A DNA stretch of 54,561 nt from Parachlamydiales bacterium (lineage in GTDB: Bacteria; Chlamydiota; Chlamydiia; Chlamydiales; JABDDJ01), in NCBI GenBank assembly GCA_041671045.1, contig JBAZCF010000014.1:1-54561 (forward strand), in the 5' to 3' direction. Below are positions 20,276 through 28,305 of this stretch, piece after piece. Each line of letters begins with the position of its first letter. The first letter of the stretch is position 1. Position numbers and translations under genes: made by a program. The notes below the pieces were generated by a model that was not told where the DNA came from, did no database searches, and saw nothing but the letters and a program-made list of their open reading frames with translations.

Positions 20276-21186
20276 TATAGTAGGTCTACAAGTTCTTCTT
20301 CTGTACGTTTAAAATATTTTAGGCCTGTAACGAAAAGGAGCAATGTGGCACCTAACGCGTAAGATACAGTCCAGAGGATATACGGATGTGATTGTCCCAG
20401 CAAAGACCAGCGGAAAGCATCAATCAACCCGACTAGCGGATTCAATGAATAGAGCCAGAGCCATTTGGAAGGGATTATGAAAGTTCCGTAGCCAACGGGG
20501 GATAGGAACATTCCAAATTGGATGACGAAAGCCATTAAAAACCTGACGTCGCGGTATTTGACAGTCAGGGGAGCCAGCCAAAGGCCTGCGCCCACAGAAA
20601 GGATATATGTCCAAAGAGTTAGGAGGGGGAGTGTTGCCAGATTGATAAGAGGAGGAAAAGAACCTAAAAAGGGGATCAGCAGGAGGAAAATCACCAGATT
20701 GACGGCCATGTCGACAATTTGTGCTGAAATCATGCTTAAGGGCAGGATGACACGTGGAAAATAAGCTTTAGTTATCAGTTGGCTATTGTTTAGCAACGCA
20801 GAGCAGCAGTCGGCTGAGCAGTTGGCAAAATATTGCCAAGGCAGCATACCTGCCAGTACAAAGAGGGGATAACTAACATTTTCTGAAGGGAAGCGGGCAA
20901 TCAGGCCGAAAATCAAAGTAAACAGCAGCATTGTAAGTAATGGTTTTATCACTACCCATGCGATGCCGAGCACTGCCTGTTTATAACGCACCACTATATC
21001 GCGCCAAATAAAGAATCGAAGCAGCTGCCTATGATCAAGTAAGTCGTTAATATACTTCTTAAAAGACATTTCGCCCGCTGTGATGATAGTAGGAGCAGGC
21101 AATATAGGCTCTTGTGCTTTCAATTCTTCACCCTCTTTGAGCGTAGTTCTTTTCAATCCATTGGCGGTAGCTTCCGGACTGGACAT
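20275..21186 (-). CDS. wzm: ABC-2 polysaccharide export permease (Wzm-type)
   Basis: At 303 aa the protein has the length and pattern of O-antigen/teichoic acid export permeases. It has a cytosolic N-terminus with a PTII element, the amphipathic RDIVVRYKQAVLG segment near residue 65, then about six membrane spans. It forms the channel for the adjacent Wzt ATPase. The start at 21186 lies within the 3' end of rfbB (59-base overlap). A later ATG at 21069 would avoid the overlap but would remove N-terminal sequence typical of the family, so the longer form is preferred. Confidence 0.92.
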   Translation of the reverse strand: MSSPEATANGLKRTTLKEGEELKAQEPILPAPTIITAGEMSFKKYINDLLDHRQLLRFFIWRDIVVRYKQAVLGIAWVVIKPLLTMLLFTLIFGLIARFPSENVSYPLFVLAGMLPWQYFANCSADCCSALLNNSQLITKAYFPRVILPLSMISAQIVDMAVNLVIFLLLIPFLGSFPPLINLATLPLLTLWTYILSVGAGLWLAPLTVKYRDVRFLMAFVIQFGMFLSPVGYGTFIIPSKWLWLYSLNPLVGLIDAFRWSLLGQSHPYILWTVSYALGATLLLFVTGLKYFKRTEEELVDLL

Positions 21187-22192
21187 GCTCAGACCATTCC
21201 CTATTATTTAAGTACCACGCCACAGTTTCTTCCAATCCTTTATTGAAGGAGTGGGCAGGTTCCCAACCTAGTTCCTGATGAATTTTCGAACTGTCGATGG
21301 CGTAGCGGTAATCATGTCCGGGTCGGTCGGGGACATAGGTAATCAACTGTAGAAGTTTATCTTCAGGAGCATCGGTCATTTTTGCGACGAGTTTTAGAAT
21401 ATGGTGGATGATATCCATATTGCGCCGTTCGGCATTTCCGCCAATATTGTATGTTTCACCTCTGCGTCCAGAAGTAAGCAGCAGCCATAGGGCAGCGGCA
21501 TGATCATCAACGTATAACCAGTCACGTACATTATGGCCCTTCCCATAAACAGGCAAGGATTTCCCTTGCAGACAGTTTAAAATCATCAAGGGAATGAGCT
21601 TTTCAGGGAATTGGTAAGGGCCATAGTTATTGCTGCAATTCGATATGCAGGTAGAGAGGTTGTAAGTCACCGCATAGGCTCTTACTAGATGGTCGGAAGC
21701 AGCTTTGGAAGCAGAATAAGGGGAGTTGGGGTGGTAAGGTGTTGCCTCTGAAAAGAGGCCTGTATCGCCTAAACAACCGTAAACCTCATCTGTAGAAACA
21801 TGGTGGAAGTGGATGTGAGGTCTTTTACGTACAATTTCTAAAAGCGAGAATGTTCCTAGAATATTCGTTTCTAGAAAAGCTTGCGGATTGTGGATGCTGC
21901 GGTCAACATGGCTTTCTGCAGCCAGGTGTATGATCGTGTCAATAGAGTGGAGCCCGCAAACTTCTTCCACGAGTTTAGCGTTGCGGATATCGCCGTGTAC
22001 AAACTTATATCGAGGGTTTTCAGCGACAGAATTTAGGTTTTCTAGGTTGCCTGCATAGGTCAGGGCATCCAAATTAACGATGTGTCCCTCGAATTCAGGA
22101 ACTTTTTGTAGCAAGTGACGGATAAGCGCTGATCCGATGAAGCCTGCTCCGCCGGTGACAAGGATGTTTTTAGGATTTCTTTCAGCCGGCAT
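21128..22192 (-). CDS. rfbB: dTDP-glucose 4,6-dehydratase
   Basis: RfbB converts dTDP-glucose to dTDP-4-keto-6-deoxyglucose, the second step of dTDP-L-rhamnose synthesis. The 354-aa protein is an extended SDR with NAD-binding GGAGFIGS at residue 15, the catalytic region HVSTDEVYG and the YSASK tyrosine/lysine motif, plus the NNYGPYQFPEKLIP and NVRDWLYVDDH segments characteristic of this enzyme. It overlaps rfbA by 11 bases, consistent with translational coupling. Confidence 0.95.
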   Translation of the reverse strand: MPAERNPKNILVTGGAGFIGSALIRHLLQKVPEFEGHIVNLDALTYAGNLENLNSVAENPRYKFVHGDIRNAKLVEEVCGLHSIDTIIHLAAESHVDRSIHNPQAFLETNILGTFSLLEIVRKRPHIHFHHVSTDEVYGCLGDTGLFSEATPYHPNSPYSASKAASDHLVRAYAVTYNLSTCISNCSNNYGPYQFPEKLIPLMILNCLQGKSLPVYGKGHNVRDWLYVDDHAAALWLLLTSGRRGETYNIGGNAERRNMDIIHHILKLVAKMTDAPEDKLLQLITYVPDRPGHDYRYAIDSSKIHQELGWEPAHSFNKGLEETVAWYLNNREWSEHVQSGSYRQWIEKNYAQRG

Positions 22193-23084
22193 AAGAATAC
22201 CTCAACGAGCTATTTTCACTTCGTTTTGCCACTTCAATCAGATAGTTGCCATAAGGGCTTTTGCCTAGTTTCTCTCCCAGCGCTTGAAGTTGTTTTGCAG
22301 TAATGAATCCTTGGAGGAAAGCTGCTTCTTCAATCGAGGCAATACAGCTGCCTTCGCGCTCTTCCAATACTTCGACAAACTGGCTTGCTTGCATTAAGCT
22401 AGAATATGTTCCGGCATCTAACCAAGCATAGCCCCTGCCCATTAGAGCAAGGTGGATTTGCTTACGTTTGATGTATTCACGGTTTACGTCAGTGATCTCC
22501 AGTTCTCCGCGGAGGGAAGGTTTCAAGTTTTTAGCTATTTCCACAACTTGATTGTCAAAGAAATAAAGGCCTGTCACAGCAATGTTAGACTTAGGTTGAG
22601 TAGGTTTTTCGACAATGTCAATGGGTTGCAGTCTATCATCTACTTCTACTACGCCATATCTTTGGGGATTTTTCACCTCATAACCAAAAATAGTAGCCCC
22701 TTCTTTACGCTGCACAGCGCTCTTAAGCAATTCAACCATTTGATTGCCGTGGAAGATATTGTCTCCAAGAATCAGGCACACATTATCTTTACCAATGAAG
22801 TCCTCTCCGATGATAAAAGCCTCGGCAAGTCCATTTGGCTGATCTTGAATAGCGTAGGTGAATTTCACTCCAAGGGAAGAACCGTCGCCCAAAAGTTTTT
22901 TGAAGCCTGCCTGATCATGGGGAGTAGTAATGATCAAAATATCCCGTATGCCTGCCAGTAAAAGTGTCGAGAGGGGATAGTAGATCATCGGCTTATTATA
23001 AACCGGCAGTAGTTGTTTAGAGACGCTTATAGTGAGGGGATGCAAGCGTGTGCCGCTCCCTCCTGCGAGGATAATGCCCTTCAT
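22182..23084 (-). CDS. rfbA: Glucose-1-phosphate thymidylyltransferase
   Basis: RfbA makes dTDP-glucose from glucose-1-phosphate and dTTP, committing sugar to rhamnose synthesis. The 300-aa product starts MKGIILAGGSGTRLHPLT, the nucleotidyltransferase signature, followed by VSKQLLPVYNKPMIYYP and LGDNIFHG, all diagnostic. I chose ATG 23084, which overlaps the rfbD stop in an ATGA arrangement, over an in-frame start 15 codons upstream, because the signature must lie at the N-terminus. Confidence 0.96.
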   Translation of the reverse strand: MKGIILAGGSGTRLHPLTISVSKQLLPVYNKPMIYYPLSTLLLAGIRDILIITTPHDQAGFKKLLGDGSSLGVKFTYAIQDQPNGLAEAFIIGEDFIGKDNVCLILGDNIFHGNQMVELLKSAVQRKEGATIFGYEVKNPQRYGVVEVDDRLQPIDIVEKPTQPKSNIAVTGLYFFDNQVVEIAKNLKPSLRGELEITDVNREYIKRKQIHLALMGRGYAWLDAGTYSSLMQASQFVEVLEEREGSCIASIEEAAFLQGFITAKQLQALGEKLGKSPYGNYLIEVAKRSENSSLRYSYAG

Positions 23085-23953
23085 ACGGTCGTCCTTTCTT
23101 GTAAACATAGCTCTAACGCTTGCTTCCAATGCGGAAGTGAAATATTGAATGTATTGAGGATCTTTTGGTTGTCCAGGAGGCTAAAAGCAGGCCTTTTTGC
23201 CGGAGTAGGATATTGCGTTGTCGGTATAGGTTGGATTTCTACCTGAGGATTAGGGCAAAGGCGGAAAATTTCCTGTGTGAATTCGTACCATGTTGTTTTG
23301 CCTGCGCAGGACATATTATAAGTGCCCCATTTTTCTTCCTTATTTGTGTACATGACCTGATGTAAAGCTAAAGCAGTACCCTCAGCTACAGAACGTGCCC
23401 ACGTAGGGGCGCCGATTTGATCATTGACAACTGAAATGATCGGCTTGGTTTGGGCCAGGCTGAGCATTGTCAAAAGGAAGTTTTTACCGCGGTTTGAATA
23501 AATCCAGCTTGTGCGGAAGATAAGGTATTTGCAGCCGGAGTTTACAATAGCAAGTTCACCTTGCAGCTTAGCAGAGCCATAGGCACTTAAAGGTTTCGAA
23601 GCCGCTGTTTCGGAATAGGGAATTTGGGCAGTGCCATCAAAGATATAGTCGGTCGAAAAGTGAACAAGGATAGCCCCGCTTTTGCGGGCTTCGTCAGCTA
23701 AAATGGCCGGTCCTTTGGAATTGACGGCATTGTTAAGGTCTAACTCACTTTCAGCTTTATCTACAGAGGTATAAGCCCCTGCATTTACAATGATGTGCGG
23801 ACGCACTTTCTGTACTGTAGCACGTATCGTTGCTGCATCTTTTAGGTCGAGCGTATCATAATCCGTAGCGAAGACTTCCCCTAATGCAGATAAAGTGCGG
23901 TGCAGTTCCCAGCCGATCTGACCGTTTTTGCCGATTAATAAGATCCTCTTCAT
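23081..23953 (-). CDS. rfbD: dTDP-4-dehydrorhamnose reductase
   Basis: RfbD performs the NAD(P)H reduction that yields dTDP-L-rhamnose. The 290-aa SDR-like protein starts with MKRILLIGKNGQIGWEL (dinucleotide fold), then has HFSTDYIFDG, the catalytic YGSAK and the RTSWIYS segment, all typical. It has four-base ATGA-type overlaps with rfbC upstream and rfbA downstream, as expected for a compact operon. Confidence 0.95.
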   Translation of the reverse strand: MKRILLIGKNGQIGWELHRTLSALGEVFATDYDTLDLKDAATIRATVQKVRPHIIVNAGAYTSVDKAESELDLNNAVNSKGPAILADEARKSGAILVHFSTDYIFDGTAQIPYSETAASKPLSAYGSAKLQGELAIVNSGCKYLIFRTSWIYSNRGKNFLLTMLSLAQTKPIISVVNDQIGAPTWARSVAEGTALALHQVMYTNKEEKWGTYNMSCAGKTTWYEFTQEIFRLCPNPQVEIQPIPTTQYPTPAKRPAFSLLDNQKILNTFNISLPHWKQALELCLQERTTV

Positions 23954-24501
23954 CGTAGAGCCTCGATCTCACTGAATGACATTCCCACGGAATCTTTGGC
24001 AGATAAGCTGGGCAGGCCTTCAATGGGCCAGGTAATATTGAGATACGGATCGTCCCAACGCAAAGTTTTTTCAGCTTTAGGGTTATAGTAATCTGTCGTT
24101 TTGTATAGGAATTCCGCGACATCGCTAAGAACAAGGAAACCGTGGGCTAGTCCCTTTGGAATCCATAAGCTTTGTCTTTTTTTATCATCTAGAATCACGC
24201 TGATCCATTGTCCAAAAGTAGGGGAGTCGGGACGGATATCCACAGCCACATCAAAAACAGAACCTACAGAAACCCGTACTAGCTTTCCTTGTGGATTCTC
24301 TTCCTGAAAATGGAGTCCCCTCAGCACATTTTTAACAGAGCGGGAGTGATTGTCTTGAACAAAAGTGTCGGCTACTCCGGTAGCCTCGCGGAATTCTTTT
24401 TCGTTGAAGCTCTCGTAGAAGAAGCCCCTTTCATCACCAAAAATACGATGTTCAATGATTAAAACATCGGGAATTGCAGTAGGAATTATTTGTATTGCCA
24501 T
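23950..24501 (-). CDS. rfbC: dTDP-4-dehydrorhamnose 3,5-epimerase
   Basis: RfbC is a cupin-fold epimerase acting between RfbB and RfbD. The 183-aa protein contains FGDERGFFYESFN, the catalytic-His region QDNHSRS, LRGLHFQ, VDIRPDSPTFG and WIPKGLAHGF, a near-complete set of family motifs. I set the start at 24501 (MAIQIIPT), giving the usual length; ATG 24510 is an alternative, and a longer reading to 24591 adds 30 unrelated residues. It is the first gene of the eight-gene operon, so the promoter should lie in 24502-24715. Confidence 0.94.
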   Translation of the reverse strand: MAIQIIPTAIPDVLIIEHRIFGDERGFFYESFNEKEFREATGVADTFVQDNHSRSVKNVLRGLHFQEENPQGKLVRVSVGSVFDVAVDIRPDSPTFGQWISVILDDKKRQSLWIPKGLAHGFLVLSDVAEFLYKTTDYYNPKAEKTLRWDDPYLNITWPIEGLPSLSAKDSVGMSFSEIEALR

Positions 24502-24715
24502 TGTATTCATCGTCGAAGCTAAGTCGGCACATACATTACGCCTTTCAACTTCAGATGTCAATGTGCTGAAATTGAAAATTACAAAAGACAATTACGAGAG
24601 AAAAACAGAATATTCATTTGTCTTTGATGCTTATATCTTTTATCTCTTTCATGCGATTCAGACTGGACATAAAATATTTATCTCTTCATCAAGAAATAAA
24701 ACTTTAGGTGTGAAA

Positions 24716-25090
24716 ATGCTAAGTCTAATCGAATATCTATTGGGTGTTTACCCTCTTCTCCCTGGAGATCTCCAGCCAGTGGAACAAAAAAAAGGAGATC
24801 TTAAGGAATCCTTAGACATAAGCGATTTTCTAAAGATAGAAGCCGCTCCCGCAGTCACTCATCCCACCCGTTTAAGACCGATGAGGAAAAAGAAGCATCA
24901 GAGCAAAAGTGTGTCTGCCCCGGGTATTGAAATTTTATCCCAAGAGACAAAAGTAGAGTCTCAGCGTTCGCGAATCTATACAAGTGCCGCTTCTCAGCCC
25001 TCAGTCTTAATCACTACGGGTTCCGCTTCCCAACCCGTAGTCTTAATCGATCAACTCAAAGCTTATCAACTTAAAAATAACAAGGAATAA
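24716..25090 (+). CDS. Small hypothetical protein, 124 aa
   Basis: This product is not recognised. The frame is open from 24455, but that end overlaps rfbC on the other strand, so I take the ATG at 24716, preceded by AGGTGTG. The protein has a short hydrophobic start (MLSLIEYLLGVYPLLPGD), a basic middle with RPMRKKKHQSK, and two imperfect tandem copies near the C-terminus (SQPSVLITTG then SQPVVLIDQ). It precedes accD by 50 bases on the same strand. The low-complexity tail and lack of motifs leave open that it is not expressed; a secreted effector is a speculative possibility. Confidence 0.5.
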   Translation: MLSLIEYLLGVYPLLPGDLQPVEQKKGDLKESLDISDFLKIEAAPAVTHPTRLRPMRKKKHQSKSVSAPGIEILSQETKVESQRSRIYTSAASQPSVLITTGSASQPVVLIDQLKAYQLKNNKE

Positions 25091-25140
25091 ATTACCAAGT
25101 TAGTTATATTGTTACTTTAATATTTATTACGAGAGAAGGA

Positions 25141-26070
25141 ATGGGACTATTTTCTAGAGATAAACCTAAAATTAAAGTTCAAACTTCTAAAAAAGACAGT
25201 TTTAGCGGTTGGTTAAAATGCACTCATTGTAATGAACTCGTTCATGCTAAAGAGCTAGAGCAGAATTTTAGCTGCTGTCCCAAGTGCGATTACCATTATA
25301 GACTCTCCTCGCAGCAACGCATTCAGCTCTTAGCCGACGAAGGAACCTTCACCCCTCTTTTTGAAGATATCGCACCGACCGACCCCCTCCAATTTGCTGA
25401 TACCGAACCCTACACCGTACGCCTTAAGAATGCTCAGGAAAAAAACCTCTGCAGCGAGTCCGTTGTCACCGGAACATGTAAGCTCGCCGGACACCCCCTA
25501 GCCTTAGGCGTGATGGACTTCAACTTCATGGGCGGCTCCATGGGCTCAGTTGCAGGCGAGCGTTTAACGCTGCTGATAGAATATGCCCTAGAGCATAGCC
25601 TTCCACTCGTTATCGTCTCCACTTCCGGTGGTGCCCGCATGCAGGAATCCATATACTCCCTCATGCAGATGGCTAAAACTTCCGCAGCTTTGGGATTATT
25701 GCATGAAGCCAAACTGCCCTTTATTTCAATATTCACTAACCCCACAACAGGCGGCGTGACAGCTTCTTTCGCATCCTTGGGCGACATTATTTTTGCTGAG
25801 CCTAATGCTCTCATCTGCTTCGCCGGACCGCGTGTGATAGAGCAAACTATAGGCCATACATTGCCGCCGGGTGCACAAAAATCCGAATTTCTGTTGAAAC
25901 ATGGAATGATAGATTGTATTGTAAGTCGTCATGAAATGAAGAAAACCTTGGGAGAGTTCCTAAGCTATCTTATGGAAGGACAGAAGAAACGCACTCCATT
26001 ACAGGGGCTTGAAGCCGCGCGCGCTTTGGAAGCTCTTCTAGAAATGCAAAAAAACGAGTCAAAAGTATAA
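25141..26070 (+). CDS. accD: Acetyl-CoA carboxylase carboxyltransferase subunit beta
   Basis: AccD, with AccA, transfers the carboxyl group from carboxybiotin to acetyl-CoA, making malonyl-CoA for fatty-acid synthesis. The 309-aa protein has the N-terminal four-cysteine zinc ribbon (CTHC at about 28-31 and CPKC at about 47-50) and the carboxyltransferase core with MDFNFMGGSMGSVAGERL, STSGGARMQES and NPTTGGVTASFA. Its stop overlaps the dut start (TAATG). The order accD-dut-ptsN-ptsN matches Chlamydia as I recall it. The biotin ligase needed for this pathway is at 39160-39741. Confidence 0.97.
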   Translation: MGLFSRDKPKIKVQTSKKDSFSGWLKCTHCNELVHAKELEQNFSCCPKCDYHYRLSSQQRIQLLADEGTFTPLFEDIAPTDPLQFADTEPYTVRLKNAQEKNLCSESVVTGTCKLAGHPLALGVMDFNFMGGSMGSVAGERLTLLIEYALEHSLPLVIVSTSGGARMQESIYSLMQMAKTSAALGLLHEAKLPFISIFTNPTTGGVTASFASLGDIIFAEPNALICFAGPRVIEQTIGHTLPPGAQKSEFLLKHGMIDCIVSRHEMKKTLGEFLSYLMEGQKKRTPLQGLEAARALEALLEMQKNESKV

Positions 26071-26525
26071 TGGAAAACAATCCACATTCAGTAAATATTC
26101 ACATCGAACTTAGCGAAGGCGCGGAGCTTCCCCACTATGCCACTTCAGGTGCAGCCGGATGTGACCTAAGGGCGTTCCTCAAATCTTCGATCATCCTTGA
26201 TCCGGGCATGTCTGCATTAATTCCTACCGGTATCCGCGTTTCCATTCCACACGGCTATGAAATCCAAATACGACCACGTAGCGGTCTTGCGCTAAAAGAG
26301 CAAGTCACCGTCTTAAATACACCGGGGACAATCGATAGCGATTACCGCGGAGAAATTGGAGTCATCCTAATCAATCACAGTACCCATCTTTTTATTGTTG
26401 AACCTGGAATGCGTATTGCCCAGATGGTCGTTGCCCCCGTGTGCCGTGCAGAATTCGTTTTAAATGCACAGCTCGCGGAAACAGAAAGAGGCGTCGGAGG
26501 CTTCGGCCATACAGGCAGACATTGA
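26070..26525 (+). CDS. dut: Deoxyuridine 5'-triphosphate nucleotidohydrolase
   Basis: Dut hydrolyses dUTP to dUMP, preventing uracil incorporation into DNA. The 151-aa protein carries all trimeric dUTPase motifs: AGCDLRA, RPRSGLA, the uracil-binding GTIDSDYRGEIGV, and the C-terminal flexible arm RGVGGFGHTGRH. Its length is normal. It starts within the accD stop codon, implying translational coupling. Confidence 0.97.
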   Translation: MENNPHSVNIHIELSEGAELPHYATSGAAGCDLRAFLKSSIILDPGMSALIPTGIRVSIPHGYEIQIRPRSGLALKEQVTVLNTPGTIDSDYRGEIGVILINHSTHLFIVEPGMRIAQMVVAPVCRAEFVLNAQLAETERGVGGFGHTGRH

Positions 26526-26579
26526 CATATCCAATAAAATAGCTTATCAAAGATCTTTCATCATTATTGGCTTAAGTTT

Positions 26580-27029
26580 ATGACAAAGTTTTCGCAGTAT
26601 TTATCACCCGACTTGATTGCTTTCTTAGACGTGACTAACCGTGACGAAGCCCTAAAGAAACTCGTCGATCTAGCAGCAGTTAATGGTAAATTGCATGATA
26701 AAACAGAATTTTACCAAGCTATCCTGGAAAGAGAGAAAATTGTTTCTACCGGAATAGGAATGGGGATAGCTATTCCCCATGCAAAGATGGCCGGTTATGA
26801 GGATTTCTTCATCGTTATTGGGATTTTACAGAAAGGCGTCGATTGGAATGCAATGGATGGCTCACCCGTGAGATTGATTTTTCTGATTGCAGGGCCCGAC
26901 GATAAACAAACTCAATACTTGCAACTTCTTTCAGCTCTGACAGTTGCAATAAAAGATGAAGAAAAACGAAAAGCTCTCTTGCTAGAAAAATCGCCGGAGA
27001 AGATCGTTGAACTTTTTAAAGCCTATTGA
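26580..27029 (+). CDS. ptsN: PTS EIIA-Ntr (fructose/mannitol-type IIA domain)
   Basis: The 149-aa single-domain PTS IIA protein has the phosphorylatable histidine in GIAIPHAKM (His67). In bacteria with PTS-Ntr it is phosphorylated by PtsP/HPr-like proteins and regulates rather than transports; chlamydiae lack a full set of sugar permeases, so a regulatory role is likely. It follows dut by 54 bases and precedes a second EIIA gene, an arrangement shared with Chlamydia. Confidence 0.93.
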   Translation: MTKFSQYLSPDLIAFLDVTNRDEALKKLVDLAAVNGKLHDKTEFYQAILEREKIVSTGIGMGIAIPHAKMAGYEDFFIVIGILQKGVDWNAMDGSPVRLIFLIAGPDDKQTQYLQLLSALTVAIKDEEKRKALLLEKSPEKIVELFKAY

Positions 27030-27044
27030 TGAAGGAGAGTTGCG

Positions 27045-27746
27045 ATGGACTTGAAAATAAAAGATGTCGCTGAGCTCTTAAATGTTTCAGAAACAACAAT
27101 AAGACGTTGGTTGGCCGACCCTAAAAATCCAGACCGTTTCCCATCCTACCTGATCAACCATCAACATCGATTTAACCGCGAAGAAGTAGAACGGTGGGTT
27201 TTGCGACGCAATCAGGGAGAAAAGCCTGTCGAAGAAGCAGAAGTTTCCCTGCAGCCTCAAAAAAGCGGAAGCTTGCAATTCAGCCTATATCGCGCCTTAC
27301 ATCGTGGTTGTGTCGTAGATAACGTTCCAGGTGATACAAAAGCCGAAGTGATCCGTGCTGCAATGGAACAAGTAGCTGACTCATTACATCTCAGTGCTGA
27401 GGGCGTCACCGAGTTGTTGCTGGATAGAGAGAGACTGCAGCCTACAGCTTTAGGGCATGGCATTGCCTTGCCGCACACGCGTGATTTCTTGCTCAACCGT
27501 ACTTACGATATTATGGTTGTGGCATATCCAAAAAATCCTTTGGATTACGAAGCCTTGGATGGCATACCAGTACATACATTGCTGTTTCTTTTTGCTTCGG
27601 ATGACAGAAGGCATTTGCATCTTCTTTCGAAAATAGCCTATTTGGCAAGTCATACACCTGCGTTAGAGATGTTGAAAATGCATCCTGACAAAGGCAATCT
27701 TTTAGAATATATCCGCAACTGGGAAAGTTCACTGAGCAAAGCTTAA
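27045..27746 (+). CDS. ptsN2: PTS EIIA-Ntr fused to an N-terminal MerR/excisionase-type helix-turn-helix
   Basis: The 233-aa protein joins an HTH of the MerR/Xis kind (residues 1-55, DVAELLNVSETTIRRWL, then the wing RFNREEVERWV) to an EIIA domain (about 85-230) with the phosphorylation-site histidine in GIALPHTRD (His144). It presumably couples phosphorylation state to DNA binding. A strong ribosome-binding site (AAGGAGA) lies before the ATG. The same two-domain architecture is known as the second PtsN of Chlamydia; targets are unknown. A palindromic element begins seven bases after the stop. Confidence 0.93.
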   Translation: MDLKIKDVAELLNVSETTIRRWLADPKNPDRFPSYLINHQHRFNREEVERWVLRRNQGEKPVEEAEVSLQPQKSGSLQFSLYRALHRGCVVDNVPGDTKAEVIRAAMEQVADSLHLSAEGVTELLLDRERLQPTALGHGIALPHTRDFLLNRTYDIMVVAYPKNPLDYEALDGIPVHTLLFLFASDDRRHLHLLSKIAYLASHTPALEMLKMHPDKGNLLEYIRNWESSLSKA

Positions 27747-27752
27747 AGGCAC

Positions 27753-28209
27753 GGTTTGTGTGTCGTTTTTTATGAACGCAAAGACCCAAAGAACGCAGAG
27801 AAGCTCCGCCCCACATTAGGCTGTCACTACCACGATTGTTTTGTACCGATCTCACATCGCCGCGGTCCCCCGCGGGTCCGCGTCGCCGACGTTGACATGC
27901 TCGCTGACGCGATCACGTCAAGTATTAGCAGTACACCGAAAATACTCAGAATTCTTGTGGGATAACCCAAATGGAAACAGTTCATTCAATCCCATTAAGT
28001 TTGCGAACTTGTTTCCGTTGTGTAAATCGGGATTTTGATATTTCTATGGAGTGTCTAATTATGCTTGACGTGATCGCGTCAGCGAGCATGTCAACGTCGG
28101 CGACGCGGACCCGCGGGGGACCGCGGCAAAACAATCGTGGTAGTGACAGCCTAATGTGGGGCGGAGCTTCTCTGCGTTCTCTGCGTTTAAATATAAAAAC
28201 TACACAAAA
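27753..28209. repeat. MITE-like palindromic element, copy 1 (complete)
   Basis: This 457-bp non-coding element has a left arm of about 173 bp (27753-27925) that reads as the reverse complement of the right arm (28064-28209), around a roughly 138-bp unique centre. A second copy lies at 37344-37795. The right arm lacks a 17-base block that the left arm has (GTACCGATCTCACATCG) and the GACCCAAA block near its tip. The arms contain very GC-rich runs (CCGCGGTCCCCCGCGGG). No transposase or convincing ORF is present and target duplications are not obvious. It fills most of the gap between convergent ptsN2 and clpC. Confidence 0.9.
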
Positions 28210-28250
28210 TGCTCTACAGACAGCTTCTTGCTGGGAGAAAATGAAAGAAA

Positions 28251-28293
28251 CGTTATAGGTACGGCGTAACTACACCACACCGTACCTATAACG
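28251..28293 (-). terminator. Intrinsic terminator of clpC
   Basis: A perfect 14-bp stem (CGTTATAGGTACGG at 28251-28264 with 28280-28293) and 15-base loop begins 13 bases past the clpC stop. On the minus strand it is followed by a T-rich tract (TTTCTTTCATTTTC). Confidence 0.75.
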
Positions 28294-28305
28294 CGATGGT
28301 TTACC

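Noticed and set aside
22452..22961. 169-codon plus-strand ORF antisense to rfbA
   Set aside because: It is a shadow of the highly conserved rfbA frame; its peptide has no family features.
24455..24715. 5' extension of the 124-aa hypothetical into rfbC
   Set aside because: The extension overlaps the conserved rfbC N-terminus on the other strand and has no ribosome-binding site; the ATG at 24716 is a better start.
25091..27746. A sugar-transport PTS locus
   Set aside because: Only EIIA-type regulatory proteins are present, one fused to a DNA-binding domain; no EIIB or EIIC permease is adjacent.
27756..28258. Short ORFs inside the palindromic element copy 1 (and 37203-37642 in copy 2)
   Set aside because: They run through both inverted arms and encode mirror-related Arg/Ser-rich peptides with no ribosome-binding sites; they arise from the GC-rich palindrome.
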